From Paenalcaligenes sp052103955 (GTDB lineage: Bacteria > Pseudomonadota > Gammaproteobacteria > Burkholderiales > Burkholderiaceae_B), in NCBI GenBank assembly GCA_052103955.1, contig JBQELO010000006.1, positions 124,001 through 188,000 on the forward strand: 64,000 nucleotides of DNA. Direction: 5' to 3'. Within the stretch, counting starts at the first letter, position 1. Each line of letters starts with the position of its first letter. A model generated the notes under the pieces. That model did no database searches and had not been told where the DNA came from. It was given only the letters and a program-made list of their open reading frames with translations. The position numbers and the translations under genes are program-made. Below, piece after piece: positions 1 through 8,410 of this stretch.

Positions 1-945
1 TTAGTTAAGCGGTGATTTTTCTTTATTGGCAATACCAAAAGGCACATGTACTGCAGGCAGAATATCTGAGGCAGGCACCAGGTGGGTTTTTTGATCGTCA
101 AAGAAAATATGCGGGTCTATTACCTTTAATGCTCGTTTCTTCTCCACACCGCCTAAGAAAAAAGCTTCATTCACCGTAATACCCCAACTGCGCATGGTAT
201 TAATCACGCGTTCTTCGGCAGGCGCATTACGCGCCGTGACAATAATCAACCTCAGTTTGGGTGTGTACGACGGGTCTACCTCAGAACGCTGTCGTTCTAA
301 CTGTTGAATCTCAGAGAGTTTTTGTAGAAAGGGCAGCAACGGGCCGGGGTTTAGCGGCACATTAATTTTGCTTTGTTCATGCACATGGAATTCGTTTAAG
401 TCTTTGTTGGCTTGGAACACCGTTTCGGCCTCGTCGTCGGCCAGCACCCCGTCAAAGTCAAAGGCTACTCTAAGCTCATCATCACCCTGAGTGTCTAAGT
501 GTGTAGAAGGCAGCACTTGCCCCGCAGGGTAGCCGGCTAGTGTCGCTTGCTGCACATCAGTTTCATTGGCCGATAAAAACAAACAAATAGAAAATGCGGG
601 AATATAGCGATGCGGGTTGCCACCCTCTAAAAATACCGCGCGGGTAATATCAAGATTGTGATGACGAATAGAGTGCATCACCCGCATGCCCGTATCAGGG
701 TCATTTCTCGACAACAACACCACCTCTACAGGTGGGTCTTCTGGGCGCACCTCGTTTAACGACAGCAACCGCTTAATAAACGGAAACGCCACACCAGGAG
801 CGAGTGGAATACTTTGGTTCTCGCGCTGATGCTTACGGTAAGGTTCTTCACCTTCCGTGCGGAAAATGCTGTCGGGTTCCGACAGATCAAATAACGCGCT
901 GGAGGCCAGACCTATAACAAGGCGGTGTTCGAGTTCGTATGCCAA
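1..945 (-). CDS. 5'-nucleotidase family protein (cN-I-like)
   Basis: Predicted cytosolic 5'-nucleotidase of the bacterial family that resembles eukaryotic cN-I, hydrolysing nucleoside monophosphates. The 314-residue protein carries a HAD-like nucleophile motif DFDGV (D163 and D165) in its middle, a second conserved block near residue 80 (LLSRNDPDTG), and ends with a DD-containing motif (FFDDQKTHL). Length fits the family. The start is a TTG at 943-945, with AGGA seven bases upstream on the minus strand; no ATG lies nearby. The stop is the first codon of the window, so the gene is complete. It stands alone behind the terminator at 990-1024. Family assignment is from motif pattern; the exact substrate is not visible. 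Confidence 0.8.
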   Translation of the reverse strand: MAYELEHRLVIGLASSALFDLSEPDSIFRTEGEEPYRKHQRENQSIPLAPGVAFPFIKRLLSLNEVRPEDPPVEVVLLSRNDPDTGMRVMHSIRHHNLDITRAVFLEGGNPHRYIPAFSICLFLSANETDVQQATLAGYPAGQVLPSTHLDTQGDDELRVAFDFDGVLADDEAETVFQANKDLNEFHVHEQSKINVPLNPGPLLPFLQKLSEIQQLERQRSEVDPSYTPKLRLIIVTARNAPAEERVINTMRSWGITVNEAFFLGGVEKKRALKVIDPHIFFDDQKTHLVPASDILPAVHVPFGIANKEKSPLN

Positions 946-989
946 ACCGGGTTCCTGTGAGTGACAGAGTGGTAGAGGCAGTGTATCTG

Positions 990-1024
990 AAAAAAAAGGC
1001 TTAGGTGGTGAGCCTAAGCCTTTT
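990..1024 (-). terminator. Rho-independent terminator
   Basis: Perfect 8-bp stem GGCTTAGG/CCTAAGCC with a 7-base loop, flanked by an A-run on the left that becomes a U-run when read leftward. It ends the transcript of the small gene at 1050-1379. There is also a short T-run on the plus side. Confidence 0.85.
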
Positions 1025-1049
1025 CGATTCAGGCGGAAGGTACAGCCTG

Positions 1050-1379
1050 TTAATCGTTCTCTGAATATCGTGTGTAAGAATAATTCAGTTTTTTGAGCTT
1101 CTTTTCTGCTTGTTCTAATAGCTCTTCATCGAAGTAGCTAATCCACTCGCTTTCTAAGATCAGTGCTTCTATGGATAGATCCAACCGGTTACCCATATAC
1201 AGCTCAGATATGCCGTAAGAAAGCTCTTCCTTGCGCACCAGCTTCTGTGCAGTAGCCAAACCACCCTCGCTACCCAGCAGTGCAATAAATTGCCTAGGGG
1301 TGTACTTCAGCTCTTTCTTCATCTCGTTTGCCTTACCGTGCAGAAACGCGGTAAAGCGGTCTTCTGTGTTTCTATCCAT
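1050..1379 (-). CDS. small conserved-looking hypothetical protein
   Basis: I do not recognise this 109-residue protein. It is acidic and lysine-rich with predicted helices, no signal peptide or membrane segment, and a central stretch GGLATAQKLV followed by LDLSIEALIL. The chosen start is the ATG in MDRNTED at 1379; an upstream in-frame start at 1394 would add five residues. It has its own terminator directly downstream (990-1024), which supports it being expressed. It is preceded by the end of the Sel1 gene at 1441 on the same strand, about 60 bases away. No function is proposed. Confidence 0.65.
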   Translation of the reverse strand: MDRNTEDRFTAFLHGKANEMKKELKYTPRQFIALLGSEGGLATAQKLVRKEELSYGISELYMGNRLDLSIEALILESEWISYFDEELLEQAEKKLKKLNYSYTRYSEND

Positions 1380-1440
1380 CGTACTTCCAGTCAATAAGTC
1401 GCGGGTATTGTACTTGAGCTAAGAAGGGCGGTGGCTAGTA

Positions 1441-2721
1441 CTAGTCCTTTGGAGCACCATCCTCTCCAGACGAAGATAACTTTCTTAAGTTGTCTTGGGC
1501 TTTAGCATTTCCTTGTGCAGCGGCTTTTTCATACCACTCGCGTGCTTTTGCGTAGTCTCTGGGAACGCCATCTCCAGACGCGTATAACGTGCCTAAGTTG
1601 TTTTGGGCTACAGCATGTCCCTGTGCGGCAGCTTTTTCAAACCATTCGCGTGCTTTTGCGTAGTCTCTGGGAATGCCATTTCCAGATGCATATAACGTGC
1701 CTAAGTCGTTTTGGGCTGGAGCGTATCCTTGTGCGGCAGCTTTTTCAAACCATTCGCGTGCTTTTACGTAGTCTTTGGTAACGCCCGCTCCAACCGCATA
1801 TAGCTTTCCCATGTTGCTTTGGGCTACTGCATGTCCTTGTACTGCAGCTTTTTCATACCATTCGCGTGCTTTTACATAGTCTTCTGGAACACCACGCCCA
1901 GATGTATAAAAAGCCCCGAGGTTGTTTTGGGCTGTGGCATATCCTTGTGCAGCGGATTTTTCATACCATTCGCGCGCTTTTACGAGATCTCTGGTAACGC
2001 CATCGCCAAACGCATATAAATCCCCTAAGTTGCTTTGTGCTTTAGCAAATCCTTGGGCAGCAGATTTTTCATACCATTCATGTGCTTTTGCGTAATCTTT
2101 GGGAATGCCATGTCCAGACGCATATAAATCCCCTAAGTTGCTTTGGGCTGTGGCATGGCCTTGGGCAGCGGCTTTTTCATACCATTCGCGTGCTTGTACA
2201 TAGTCTTGTGGAACGCCATATCCAGACGCATAAAAAGCCCCTAAGTTGTTTTGGGCTGTGGCGTATTCTTGTGCAGCGGCTTTTTCATACCATTCGCGTG
2301 CTTTGATGTAGTCTCTGGGAACGCCATCTCCAGATGCATACAAAACTCCTAAGTTGTTTTGGGCTGCAGCATTTCCTTGTGCGGCGGCTTTCTCAAACCA
2401 TTCGCGTGCCTTGATGTAGTCTCTGGGAACGCCTTCTCCAGATGCATATAACGTGCCTAAGTCGTTTTGGGCTGAAGCATTTCCTTGTGCGGCGGCTTTT
2501 TCATACCATTCACGTGCCTTTATGTAGTCTTGCTCGGTGCCACTTCCTGTTGCATAGAGGGTTCCGAGGTTTCCTTGAGCAGTTACATCACCAGATTCTG
2601 CTTTGAGCTTGGTGGCGATGAAAACTTCGTCTTGTGTAGTAGGGGGGGTTGCTAAAGCAAGCGAATGGATGCCAAGGGTTAGCACCAGAAAAGAAAGACG
2701 CTTTAGAAAAATATTTCTCAT
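1441..2721 (-). CDS. exported Sel1-repeat (TPR-like) protein, about ten repeats
   Basis: A 426-residue secreted or periplasmic solenoid protein. An N-terminal signal peptide (MRNIFLKRLSFLVLTLG, cleavage probably after LALA) is followed by about ten nearly identical 36-residue Sel1 repeats of the form AxAQxNLGxLYASGxGVxxDYxKAREWYEKAAAQG, plus a partial final repeat. Sel1 repeats are SEL1L/HcpA-type alpha/alpha units that bind proteins or peptidoglycan-linked partners. The start at 2721 is chosen because the signal peptide begins there; the open frame continues upstream only through the tRNA-derived repeat and terminator. The strong repeat-to-repeat similarity suggests recent internal duplication. 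A shorter paralogue lies at 2893-3540. Partner and process are unknown. Confidence 0.85.
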   Translation of the reverse strand: MRNIFLKRLSFLVLTLGIHSLALATPPTTQDEVFIATKLKAESGDVTAQGNLGTLYATGSGTEQDYIKAREWYEKAAAQGNASAQNDLGTLYASGEGVPRDYIKAREWFEKAAAQGNAAAQNNLGVLYASGDGVPRDYIKAREWYEKAAAQEYATAQNNLGAFYASGYGVPQDYVQAREWYEKAAAQGHATAQSNLGDLYASGHGIPKDYAKAHEWYEKSAAQGFAKAQSNLGDLYAFGDGVTRDLVKAREWYEKSAAQGYATAQNNLGAFYTSGRGVPEDYVKAREWYEKAAVQGHAVAQSNMGKLYAVGAGVTKDYVKAREWFEKAAAQGYAPAQNDLGTLYASGNGIPRDYAKAREWFEKAAAQGHAVAQNNLGTLYASGDGVPRDYAKAREWYEKAAAQGNAKAQDNLRKLSSSGEDGAPKD

Positions 2722-2785
2722 GGTTTTCTGCTTATCAGGAATACAAGGTTTGGCCATCATAATGAATAACCGTAAAAGTACGCAA

Positions 2786-2807
2786 AAAAAGCCCCTAGGG
2801 GCTTTCT
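2786..2807 (-). terminator. terminator hairpin beside the diverged tRNA-Cys end
   Basis: Inverted repeat AAAGCCCC-TA-GGGGCTTT; read leftward it is followed by a U-run. It sits in the same relative position as the hairpins at 3724-3757 and 15312-15343, immediately after a copy of the tRNA-Cys 3' end, as a tRNA terminator would. Confidence 0.75.
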
Positions 2808-2810
2808 TAA

Positions 2811-2867
2811 ATTCTTGGGGGCTCAAGCTGGAATCGAGCTGACCTACACGGATTTGCAGTCTGCTCT
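2811..2867 (-). repeat. diverged copy of tRNA-Cys 3' end (old att-like site)
   Basis: This stretch matches the 53-bp repeat at 3760-3812 and 15344-15396 over its whole length but with several substitutions (for example GGGGGCTCAAGCTGG for GGAGGCGCAAGCCGG). The T-arm/acceptor part is damaged, so it cannot be a working tRNA. It lies between the two Sel1 genes and looks like the footprint of an earlier integration or of a duplication that included the tRNA end. Confidence 0.7.
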
Positions 2868-2892
2868 AGTGATCGCCATAGTTAATAAAATC

Positions 2893-3540
2893 TTAGTCTT
2901 TTGAAATGCTATGTTCAGAAGCATCTAACTTTTCTAAGATATATTGAGCTCTAACATGTCCTTGCGCAGCTGCTTTTTCAAACCACTCGCGTGCTTTTTC
3001 TGGGTCTTTGGGAAACCCATATCCTCCAGATGCATATAAAGTTCCTAAGTCGTTTTGAGCGTTAGCATCTCCTTGTGCAGCTGCTTTTTCGAACCATTCG
3101 CGTGCTTTTATATAATCCCTGGTAACTCCATCACCATGTGCATATAAAGCACCTAAGTAGCTTTGGGCTTTAGCATCTCCTTGTGCAGCCGCTTTTTCGA
3201 ACCACTCGTGTGCTTTTATATAATCTTTGGTAACGCCATCTCCAGATGCATATAAAGCACCTAAGTAGCTTTGAGCTATAGCATCTCCTTGTGTAGCTGC
3301 TTTTCTGAACCATGCATGTGCTTGTATGTAGTCTTGCTTAGTACCTATGCCTCTTTCGTATAAAACAGCTAGTTCTCTTTGAGCTATTGAGTCACCAGAC
3401 TCTGCTTCTCGCTTGATGGCTATGAAAGTCTCTTCTGGGGTTGGTGGGGTGTTGTCTATAAAAAACCAAAACCCCAAGGCCAGCACAATAAAAAAAGTGA
3501 CAAAGGTTAGTACAGTTTTTTTGTTTTTAATGGCATTCAT
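2893..3540 (-). CDS. membrane-anchored Sel1-repeat protein, four repeats
   Basis: A 215-residue paralogue of the neighbouring Sel1 protein. It begins with a lysine-rich N-terminus and one hydrophobic segment (residues about 9-28, TVLTFVTFFIVLALGFWFF) that has no obvious cleavage site, so it is probably an inner-membrane anchor with the repeats in the periplasm. About four Sel1 repeats follow (AQSYLGALYASGDGVTKDYIKAHEWFEKAAAQG type). It lies between two copies of the tRNA-Cys 3' end (2811-2867 and 3760-3812). This arrangement suggests a tandem duplication of a unit made of tRNA end plus Sel1 gene, or cargo of an older integrant. No partner is visible. Confidence 0.8.
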   Translation of the reverse strand: MNAIKNKKTVLTFVTFFIVLALGFWFFIDNTPPTPEETFIAIKREAESGDSIAQRELAVLYERGIGTKQDYIQAHAWFRKAATQGDAIAQSYLGALYASGDGVTKDYIKAHEWFEKAAAQGDAKAQSYLGALYAHGDGVTRDYIKAREWFEKAAAQGDANAQNDLGTLYASGGYGFPKDPEKAREWFEKAAAQGHVRAQYILEKLDASEHSISKD

Positions 3541-3723
3541 ACTTCAAAAATGTTCTTGAAAATTCTGTTTTAACGAAGTGTTTACGATAGTGTGGGGTGG
3601 TTTGGTATGGCTTTGTATACTAATTATCAAAGCAGTATTCTAAGTTAAGAGTAAAAAATATAGGGTTGCAGGATGTGTCAGCAACGTAGGCTGCGTTTTC
3701 TTTTTTGCGGAAAAGTACATAAA

Positions 3724-3757
3724 AAAAACCCCTAGGTCGTTAAACCTAGGGGTTTTC
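3724..3757 (-). terminator. terminator hairpin at the left prophage end
   Basis: Stem AACCCCTAGG/CCTAGGGGTT with loop TCGTTAAA, preceded on the plus strand by an eight-base A-run that becomes a U-run leftward. It directly follows the att repeat at 3760-3812. Confidence 0.8.
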
Positions 3758-3759
3758 TT

Positions 3760-3812
3760 AAATTCTTGGAGGCGCAAGCCGGAATCGAACCGACCTACAC
3801 GGATTTGCAATC
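3760..3812 (-). repeat. left attachment repeat (tRNA-Cys 3' end, 53 bp)
   Basis: Identical base for base to 15344-15396. It contains the anticodon-loop-proximal part, T-arm, acceptor 3' strand and CCA of tRNA-Cys, but not the 5' half. It marks the end of the prophage distal to the integrase. Confidence 0.9.
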
Positions 3813-3932
3813 TCACACCGGAGTCGACATTAATCGACTTTGACAGGAGTGACTTAGTTAGTAAGTCTTTATAAACCCCATAATTAGTCATTAATCCTCT
3901 GTTGGGTCGACTATTTTTAGACACTAAGATCG

Positions 3933-4721
3933 CTACCAAGTGGAAATGTGTTTGTTGAGGCTTGATTTAATGGATTCTGAGAAAATTTCAAAGAAGTTTA
4001 AGTAGTCAAAAACAGCATCAACAGCATATCCTGATGCTGAACTTAATGAATGAACTAGAGTATTCCTTATATCATAAAAATCATTAAGCTTTTGCCGAAG
4101 TTTTTCGGCAGTATCTTTTTTTGTGCTCGTTCCAAAGTAGTTTTTTATTTTTTGGCTTTCTCCTCCACTTTCAATTAAGCTTGGGGCGGCTATTCTTTGA
4201 GCTAGCTCATCAACAACATGAGCCTTGAAGTTATTGTTGTGATGATAGAAATTAGCTTTGTCTAAATTTATAGGGTTATCATCTAAGACGAAATTTCTTG
4301 CGCAATCAATTAATTGTCGAAGTTTTCCGACTGTTGTTGTGTCTGGTGACCTTGGTTTATCTTTGGTAAGAATTGATTTTATAAAACTAATCCTTGAAAG
4401 GTTTGTTGACCAATAATAGTTTCGGATTTTATGTTTATCTTCTTGTGATAGATTTACGTATTTTATTTCTAGCAAAGTTGCACATTCTTTTATTTCCTCT
4501 CGAACAAACTCTTCAAAGCTAGATGCAAGAAACACTAGTGACATTGCATTTACAGTATTGCTTGAGGTTGCTCCTATGCTATTTAAATCTACGTTTTGAC
4601 GAGTTGTGGTTAAAAGATCTTTTTCTCTTGAGGAGGACTCAATTGCTACAATAATTCTACGTATTTCTGATATTCTATCTTTGAAATCAGTCAAAGGACC
4701 TTCTAAATCTACAATAGACAT
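3933..4721 (-). CDS. HEPN-domain protein, MAE_28990-like, candidate RNase effector
   Basis: A 262-residue soluble protein with the HEPN ribonuclease signature RNxxxH (R219, N220, H224 in DIRNTLVH). It also has an acidic helix early on (SSFEEFVREEIKE, residues 68-79). The overall pattern resembles the MAE_28990/MAE_18760 HEPN-like family, which is often found beside DUF262 proteins. HEPN enzymes of toxin-antitoxin, CRISPR and abortive-infection systems cleave RNA. The gene begins two bases after the stop of the DUF262 gene, so the two are co-translated. Base composition is clearly more AT-rich than the phage core genes. RNase activity and antiphage role are inference; family assignment is by motif only. 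Confidence 0.75.
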   Translation of the reverse strand: MSIVDLEGPLTDFKDRISEIRRIIVAIESSSREKDLLTTTRQNVDLNSIGATSSNTVNAMSLVFLASSFEEFVREEIKECATLLEIKYVNLSQEDKHKIRNYYWSTNLSRISFIKSILTKDKPRSPDTTTVGKLRQLIDCARNFVLDDNPINLDKANFYHHNNNFKAHVVDELAQRIAAPSLIESGGESQKIKNYFGTSTKKDTAEKLRQKLNDFYDIRNTLVHSLSSASGYAVDAVFDYLNFFEIFSESIKSSLNKHISTW

Positions 4722-4723
4722 TT

Positions 4724-5938
4724 CTATAAAAACTCTGCAAAAAGTTGACGGAATTCCGATATTCTTTCTTTGACATCTTTTGATGTGCTGGCTACACCAG
4801 TAAAGGCTCCGCGCTCACTTTCATTTAGTAGTTTCAGATAGTTTTCTTGTATTTCATTCTTGTTTTCAATTAGTTTTTTTTCATGGTCTAATATTTCACT
4901 AAGAGCAATCATTATTCCATCATAAATACCAGCAAGAGGTCTATATTCTTCATCTGAAAATTTTAAAGAAAAAGGTTTTTCATCAAATATTTCATTTGCA
5001 AGATTTAGAGTTGTTCTATATTTATTTCCAAGTTCTAAGCACTCTTGCTCAGTTTTGTTTAGGTTTCTCTCCATGCATCGATCAAGCATTGATCTTAGAG
5101 ATCCAGTGATATAGCTATCATCTATAAGAGCAAAATATCGTAATACGAGTTGACAATCTCCCATGGTTTTGTATAAGGAGTTTTTTTGTCTAGACTCTTC
5201 TTCGTAATAGTCACCATATTCTTTTGGTTCATATGGTGGTATTCCCCATATTTTTGTGAATGTACTATCTCTAGATAGTTCTACTACTAAATTATTAAAG
5301 TGGCCACCATAAACAGCATTTCTTATTTCCTGAGCTGTAAGCCTCTTTCCTCCAGTATTTAGCCTTTCAAAAACAAATCTTCTTAATTCATAAATATGAG
5401 TTGAGTTTGGTTTTTTGACTTTTGATTGTGATTCTTGCAAGAGGATAATGGCAGATATTGAAGCTCTATCTAAACTTCTCTTAACCTTTGGTGGAAGTCT
5501 AGTATAGTTTTTTCCATTTAATGCAGGGATTATTTGTAGTCCACGAAGTGTGAATTCATTATTAAGAAATTCTTTAATTGAGTTAAGCCTTTGTTGTCCA
5601 TCCATTACCTCATATCTAGCTAAATCATTTTCATAGAAAAAAACAGGAGGAACAGGAACATTTAACAATAGAGATTCTATTAGTAGTGATTTTTGTTGTG
5701 TACTCCAACGGAGCCGTCTTTGGTATTCAGGTCTTAAGTTAACATCCTCTCCTGTACTTATCAGATCTTTGATCTGCGGGAGGAAAAAGTTATTGGTTTG
5801 ATAGATAACACGAAAAGGTTGCTTAACAATTTGATCTTCTATGCTTTCATTTGATGATTCAATTTCATGATTTTCATCGATGGGTAAGTTTTCATCTTGT
5901 TCTAGTGCAGCTGCTAGGTCTAATTGTTCTTCTCTCAT
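4724..5938 (-). CDS. DUF262 domain protein (GmrS/ParB-Srx-like)
   Basis: A 404-residue DUF262 protein. Visible hallmarks are PEYQRRLRW (residues 70-78), the nucleotide-binding DGQQR motif (residues 113-117) and FERLNTGGKRLTAQEIR (residues 190-206), as in the GmrS part of type IV restriction enzymes, BrxU and SspE. In those proteins DUF262 senses or hydrolyses nucleotides and gates a nuclease. No DUF1524/HNH nuclease domain follows here; instead a HEPN gene starts two bases downstream. The first 40 residues are acidic and probably disordered. The upstream 190 bases are extremely AT-rich and likely hold the promoter. The pair lies at the phage end distal to the integrase, a typical cargo position. 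Confidence 0.85.
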   Translation of the reverse strand: MREEQLDLAAALEQDENLPIDENHEIESSNESIEDQIVKQPFRVIYQTNNFFLPQIKDLISTGEDVNLRPEYQRRLRWSTQQKSLLIESLLLNVPVPPVFFYENDLARYEVMDGQQRLNSIKEFLNNEFTLRGLQIIPALNGKNYTRLPPKVKRSLDRASISAIILLQESQSKVKKPNSTHIYELRRFVFERLNTGGKRLTAQEIRNAVYGGHFNNLVVELSRDSTFTKIWGIPPYEPKEYGDYYEEESRQKNSLYKTMGDCQLVLRYFALIDDSYITGSLRSMLDRCMERNLNKTEQECLELGNKYRTTLNLANEIFDEKPFSLKFSDEEYRPLAGIYDGIMIALSEILDHEKKLIENKNEIQENYLKLLNESERGAFTGVASTSKDVKERISEFRQLFAEFL

Positions 5939-6131
5939 AGAGTCACTCGTATATGTAAATTATAGATAGAGAAATTTTTACTAAATTGATTGGATATGGT
6001 AGTTACATGATAGTCTAAATTAATATTTTCATATGTATTTTTAATAATTTAAAGTTACGATTTTTTATTGTATCTTTTTTGATTTTTTTTTTTGGAAAAA
6101 AATAGTTTATAAAAATTGAGGTTTCTATGCG

Positions 6132-7361
6132 CTAAGAGATTTTTTCTACTTGCAGTACCAGCAAAATCTCACTACTAGATTGTTTATGCCCTCGTGAGTG
6201 AAGGAATCTGGGTAGGAAAGTAGGGCCATCTCTACTTTGAGTGTCTTTGTTTTCCGACAAACCGCCTAAGACTATTACATCACCATCTTGCATACCCACA
6301 GTAGTTTTTAACTCTCTTTTCGTCAAGGTAGGAGAGTTGTTTACTCCTGTTGTGGTCTTGATAAAGTCTGATAGCTGTTGATTAATGTTGAGGTCAATAA
6401 TTTCACCTTTGACGGTAGGTTGAATATCAAAAATCACGCCAGAGCTTCTGTACTCCACGGACTGTACTGCTTGTCCGGCCCCTTGTGGGAATGAGAGTGC
6501 GCCTAGCACTGGAACTTCCTGACCTACAGAGAAAACACCTCTAGAGCCTGACTGTATACGTAGTGATGGTGAAGAGATAACTTTGAAGCGGCTGTCACTA
6601 GACAGCAAAGAATACACAGCATCTAGACTGGTGCTTTTGAATTGGACAAAGTTACCCATATTGCTTGTTGTCGAGCCTATACCTAATCCTATATGGCCGC
6701 TTAACAGATTGGAAATCAAACCAAAAGCAGATCCTTGCTCATCAATATTGGTTACCTCATAGACAACACCACGTACAGACACCTCTCCGGTGCGTATATC
6801 AATTTGTGGCAGCAAGCTACGTAGGCGCTCCACTTCATCCTCTACACCAGCAAAAAGGAGCACATCTGAGGTTTGGTCTATCAGTGATGCGGCGGAGAAG
6901 CTAGGGACGTGATCTTTAGGGCTGGCTTCAGGGCTGGATTTTACACTTCGATTTGAGACAAAGGAGCCTCTAAATAAGGGTGCGAGAGTTCGTGAAAGGT
7001 AGTTAACGTCTCTATATTTCGGTTGATAAATATAGATATGCTCGGCTTGTATAGGTGGTTCACCATCAATACGTTTCCGTACAAAATCCACTCCAGATTT
7101 GCGTTCTACTACGTAGCCCAAGCTGTCGAGAAAATGCTGCATGAAGAGGCCAAGTTTGCCCTCATGGTCTTTGTAACGAAAAGAGATTAATCGTTCATCT
7201 TCGAGTATTTCAGGAGCAAGAACATAAGGAGAGGTGATCGCTTCGCTGTAGATCAACTGTACTACTTCGGAAATGTTTGCACCTTGTAGGTCAAGGCTTA
7301 CAGGTCTTGCGTTGGCAGTGATAGAGCATAAGAAAAGCAGGGTGCAGAAAATCTTTTTCAT
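6132..7361 (-). CDS. phage secretin (pIV-like outer-membrane channel)
   Basis: A 409-residue secretin for extrusion of the filament through the outer membrane. It has a signal peptide (cleavage probably after ITANA), an N-terminal N0/STN-like region (residues about 20-60, VSLDLQGANISEVVQLIY), and a C-terminal type II/III secretin domain with the typical VPVLGALSF... and GGLSENKDTQS motifs near residues 270-375. The start overlaps the zot stop by four bases (ATGA), so it is translationally coupled to the assembly ATPase. Many inoviruses borrow a host secretin; this one carries its own, like Ff phage gene IV. It is the last gene of the structural operon. Confidence 0.9.
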   Translation of the reverse strand: MKKIFCTLLFLCSITANARPVSLDLQGANISEVVQLIYSEAITSPYVLAPEILEDERLISFRYKDHEGKLGLFMQHFLDSLGYVVERKSGVDFVRKRIDGEPPIQAEHIYIYQPKYRDVNYLSRTLAPLFRGSFVSNRSVKSSPEASPKDHVPSFSAASLIDQTSDVLLFAGVEDEVERLRSLLPQIDIRTGEVSVRGVVYEVTNIDEQGSAFGLISNLLSGHIGLGIGSTTSNMGNFVQFKSTSLDAVYSLLSSDSRFKVISSPSLRIQSGSRGVFSVGQEVPVLGALSFPQGAGQAVQSVEYRSSGVIFDIQPTVKGEIIDLNINQQLSDFIKTTTGVNNSPTLTKRELKTTVGMQDGDVIVLGGLSENKDTQSRDGPTFLPRFLHSRGHKQSSSEILLVLQVEKIS

Positions 7362-8401
7362 TTTTGACCTTTAGAACTAGGTTTATTGCCACTCCACGGA
7401 GTAATGCGCTCACCATCGATTTCACCAACTGTTAAGATTCCAGAATTTTGAAACTGTGATGGATGTTCTAGGCGAATGCGTCCATCTGGAATCTGGACTA
7501 AGACAAACTGTTGACCTTTTATTTGTACTGAGCCAGCAACTCGCCATGAGGGCGAAAGAGTAGAAGGCCTTGGTACAGGTAGAGAGCTAGATGCTTGAGT
7601 TTTAGGAGTAATTGAGAGGGGCTGATCAACTTGCGGGGCTGAGTTAAGCCTAGAGCTGCCAAAGAAACTGATTGCAAAATAAAGGCTAACACTAACTAAT
7701 CCTATGTATAGGATTGCCTTTACCCATAAAACAGGGCTTTTCAGAACATTTTGGCGGTCATCGACCAGTAGTTCTCTACCTACCCCCCCGCTGTAGCTGC
7801 TATATAGAGGAAAAATGTCAGGAGCATAGCGTTTGTTTTGGATTGAGACACGTCCCTTTTGCGTGAGCTTATAGCCTTCCCACATTTCCACTCGATAGGT
7901 TTTGTTAAGACCCAATGTTTTAATTTTGGTGGTTCTAAAGGTGACTTCGACTACAACCTTTAATTGACGGTTTAAGTCTGAAATGTCTTGAACCATAAGC
8001 ACTAAGTCACAACAAACTTTTGTTTCACTATGAACATAGTGCCGATGTTCTCTAAAAAAAATCTTGTGTTCATCTAATAAACGAGAGTCAGGCCCCCAAA
8101 AACGCCACGCTTCATCAATGCATATAATGTCGCCAGATTGGCAAAAGGTATCTTGAGTTTCTCCGTAGGGGAGGAAGTTGGCTTTGCAAACATCATCATT
8201 TGAGCAGTGGATGATATGGCCCAAATCCTTGAGTGGGATTTTGAATTTTTCTTTGCAGTAGGCACGAATAGCATCGTTGTCGATTCCATCTATATTAGTA
8301 ACGATACGTCGACCTTCTTTGACCGCTGGAATAATGGCAGAGGAAACACACTCGTAGCTTTTGCCTGACCCCATCAGGCCGGTGTATACAGTTATAGGCA
8401 T
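7358..8401 (-). CDS. zot: Zot/pI assembly ATPase
   Basis: The phage morphogenesis ATPase of the inner membrane that drives filament assembly and export. Walker A is at residues 8-15 (GLMGSGKS) and a Walker-B-like DIICIDEAW follows near residue 95. A single membrane segment lies at about residues 222-250 (KAILYIGLVSVSLYFAI), with a periplasmic C-terminal tail that would meet the secretin. At 347 residues it fits Zot-family proteins (PF05707). The name comes from Vibrio phage CTX; no toxin activity is implied. It lies between the pVI-like gene and the secretin, which is the usual inovirus order. Confidence 0.93.
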   Translation of the reverse strand: MPITVYTGLMGSGKSYECVSSAIIPAVKEGRRIVTNIDGIDNDAIRAYCKEKFKIPLKDLGHIIHCSNDDVCKANFLPYGETQDTFCQSGDIICIDEAWRFWGPDSRLLDEHKIFFREHRHYVHSETKVCCDLVLMVQDISDLNRQLKVVVEVTFRTTKIKTLGLNKTYRVEMWEGYKLTQKGRVSIQNKRYAPDIFPLYSSYSGGVGRELLVDDRQNVLKSPVLWVKAILYIGLVSVSLYFAISFFGSSRLNSAPQVDQPLSITPKTQASSSLPVPRPSTLSPSWRVAGSVQIKGQQFVLVQIPDGRIRLEHPSQFQNSGILTVGEIDGERITPWSGNKPSSKGQK

Positions 8402-8410
8402 TTTGATTAT

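Noticed and set aside
1441..2721. Regular 108-base repeats that could suggest a CRISPR or satellite array
   Set aside because: The period equals 36 codons and encodes Sel1 repeats in one open frame with a signal peptide; there are no spacers or cas genes.
3640..3939. 99-codon minus-strand frame over the left attachment site
   Set aside because: It reads through the tRNA end and its terminator; a very similar peptide appears in the frame at 15320-15568 only because the repeat is the same.
7358..8401. Zot as a toxin of the host
   Set aside because: The family name comes from Vibrio, but the Walker motifs, membrane anchor and gene order show a phage assembly ATPase; nothing in the sequence supports enterotoxin activity.
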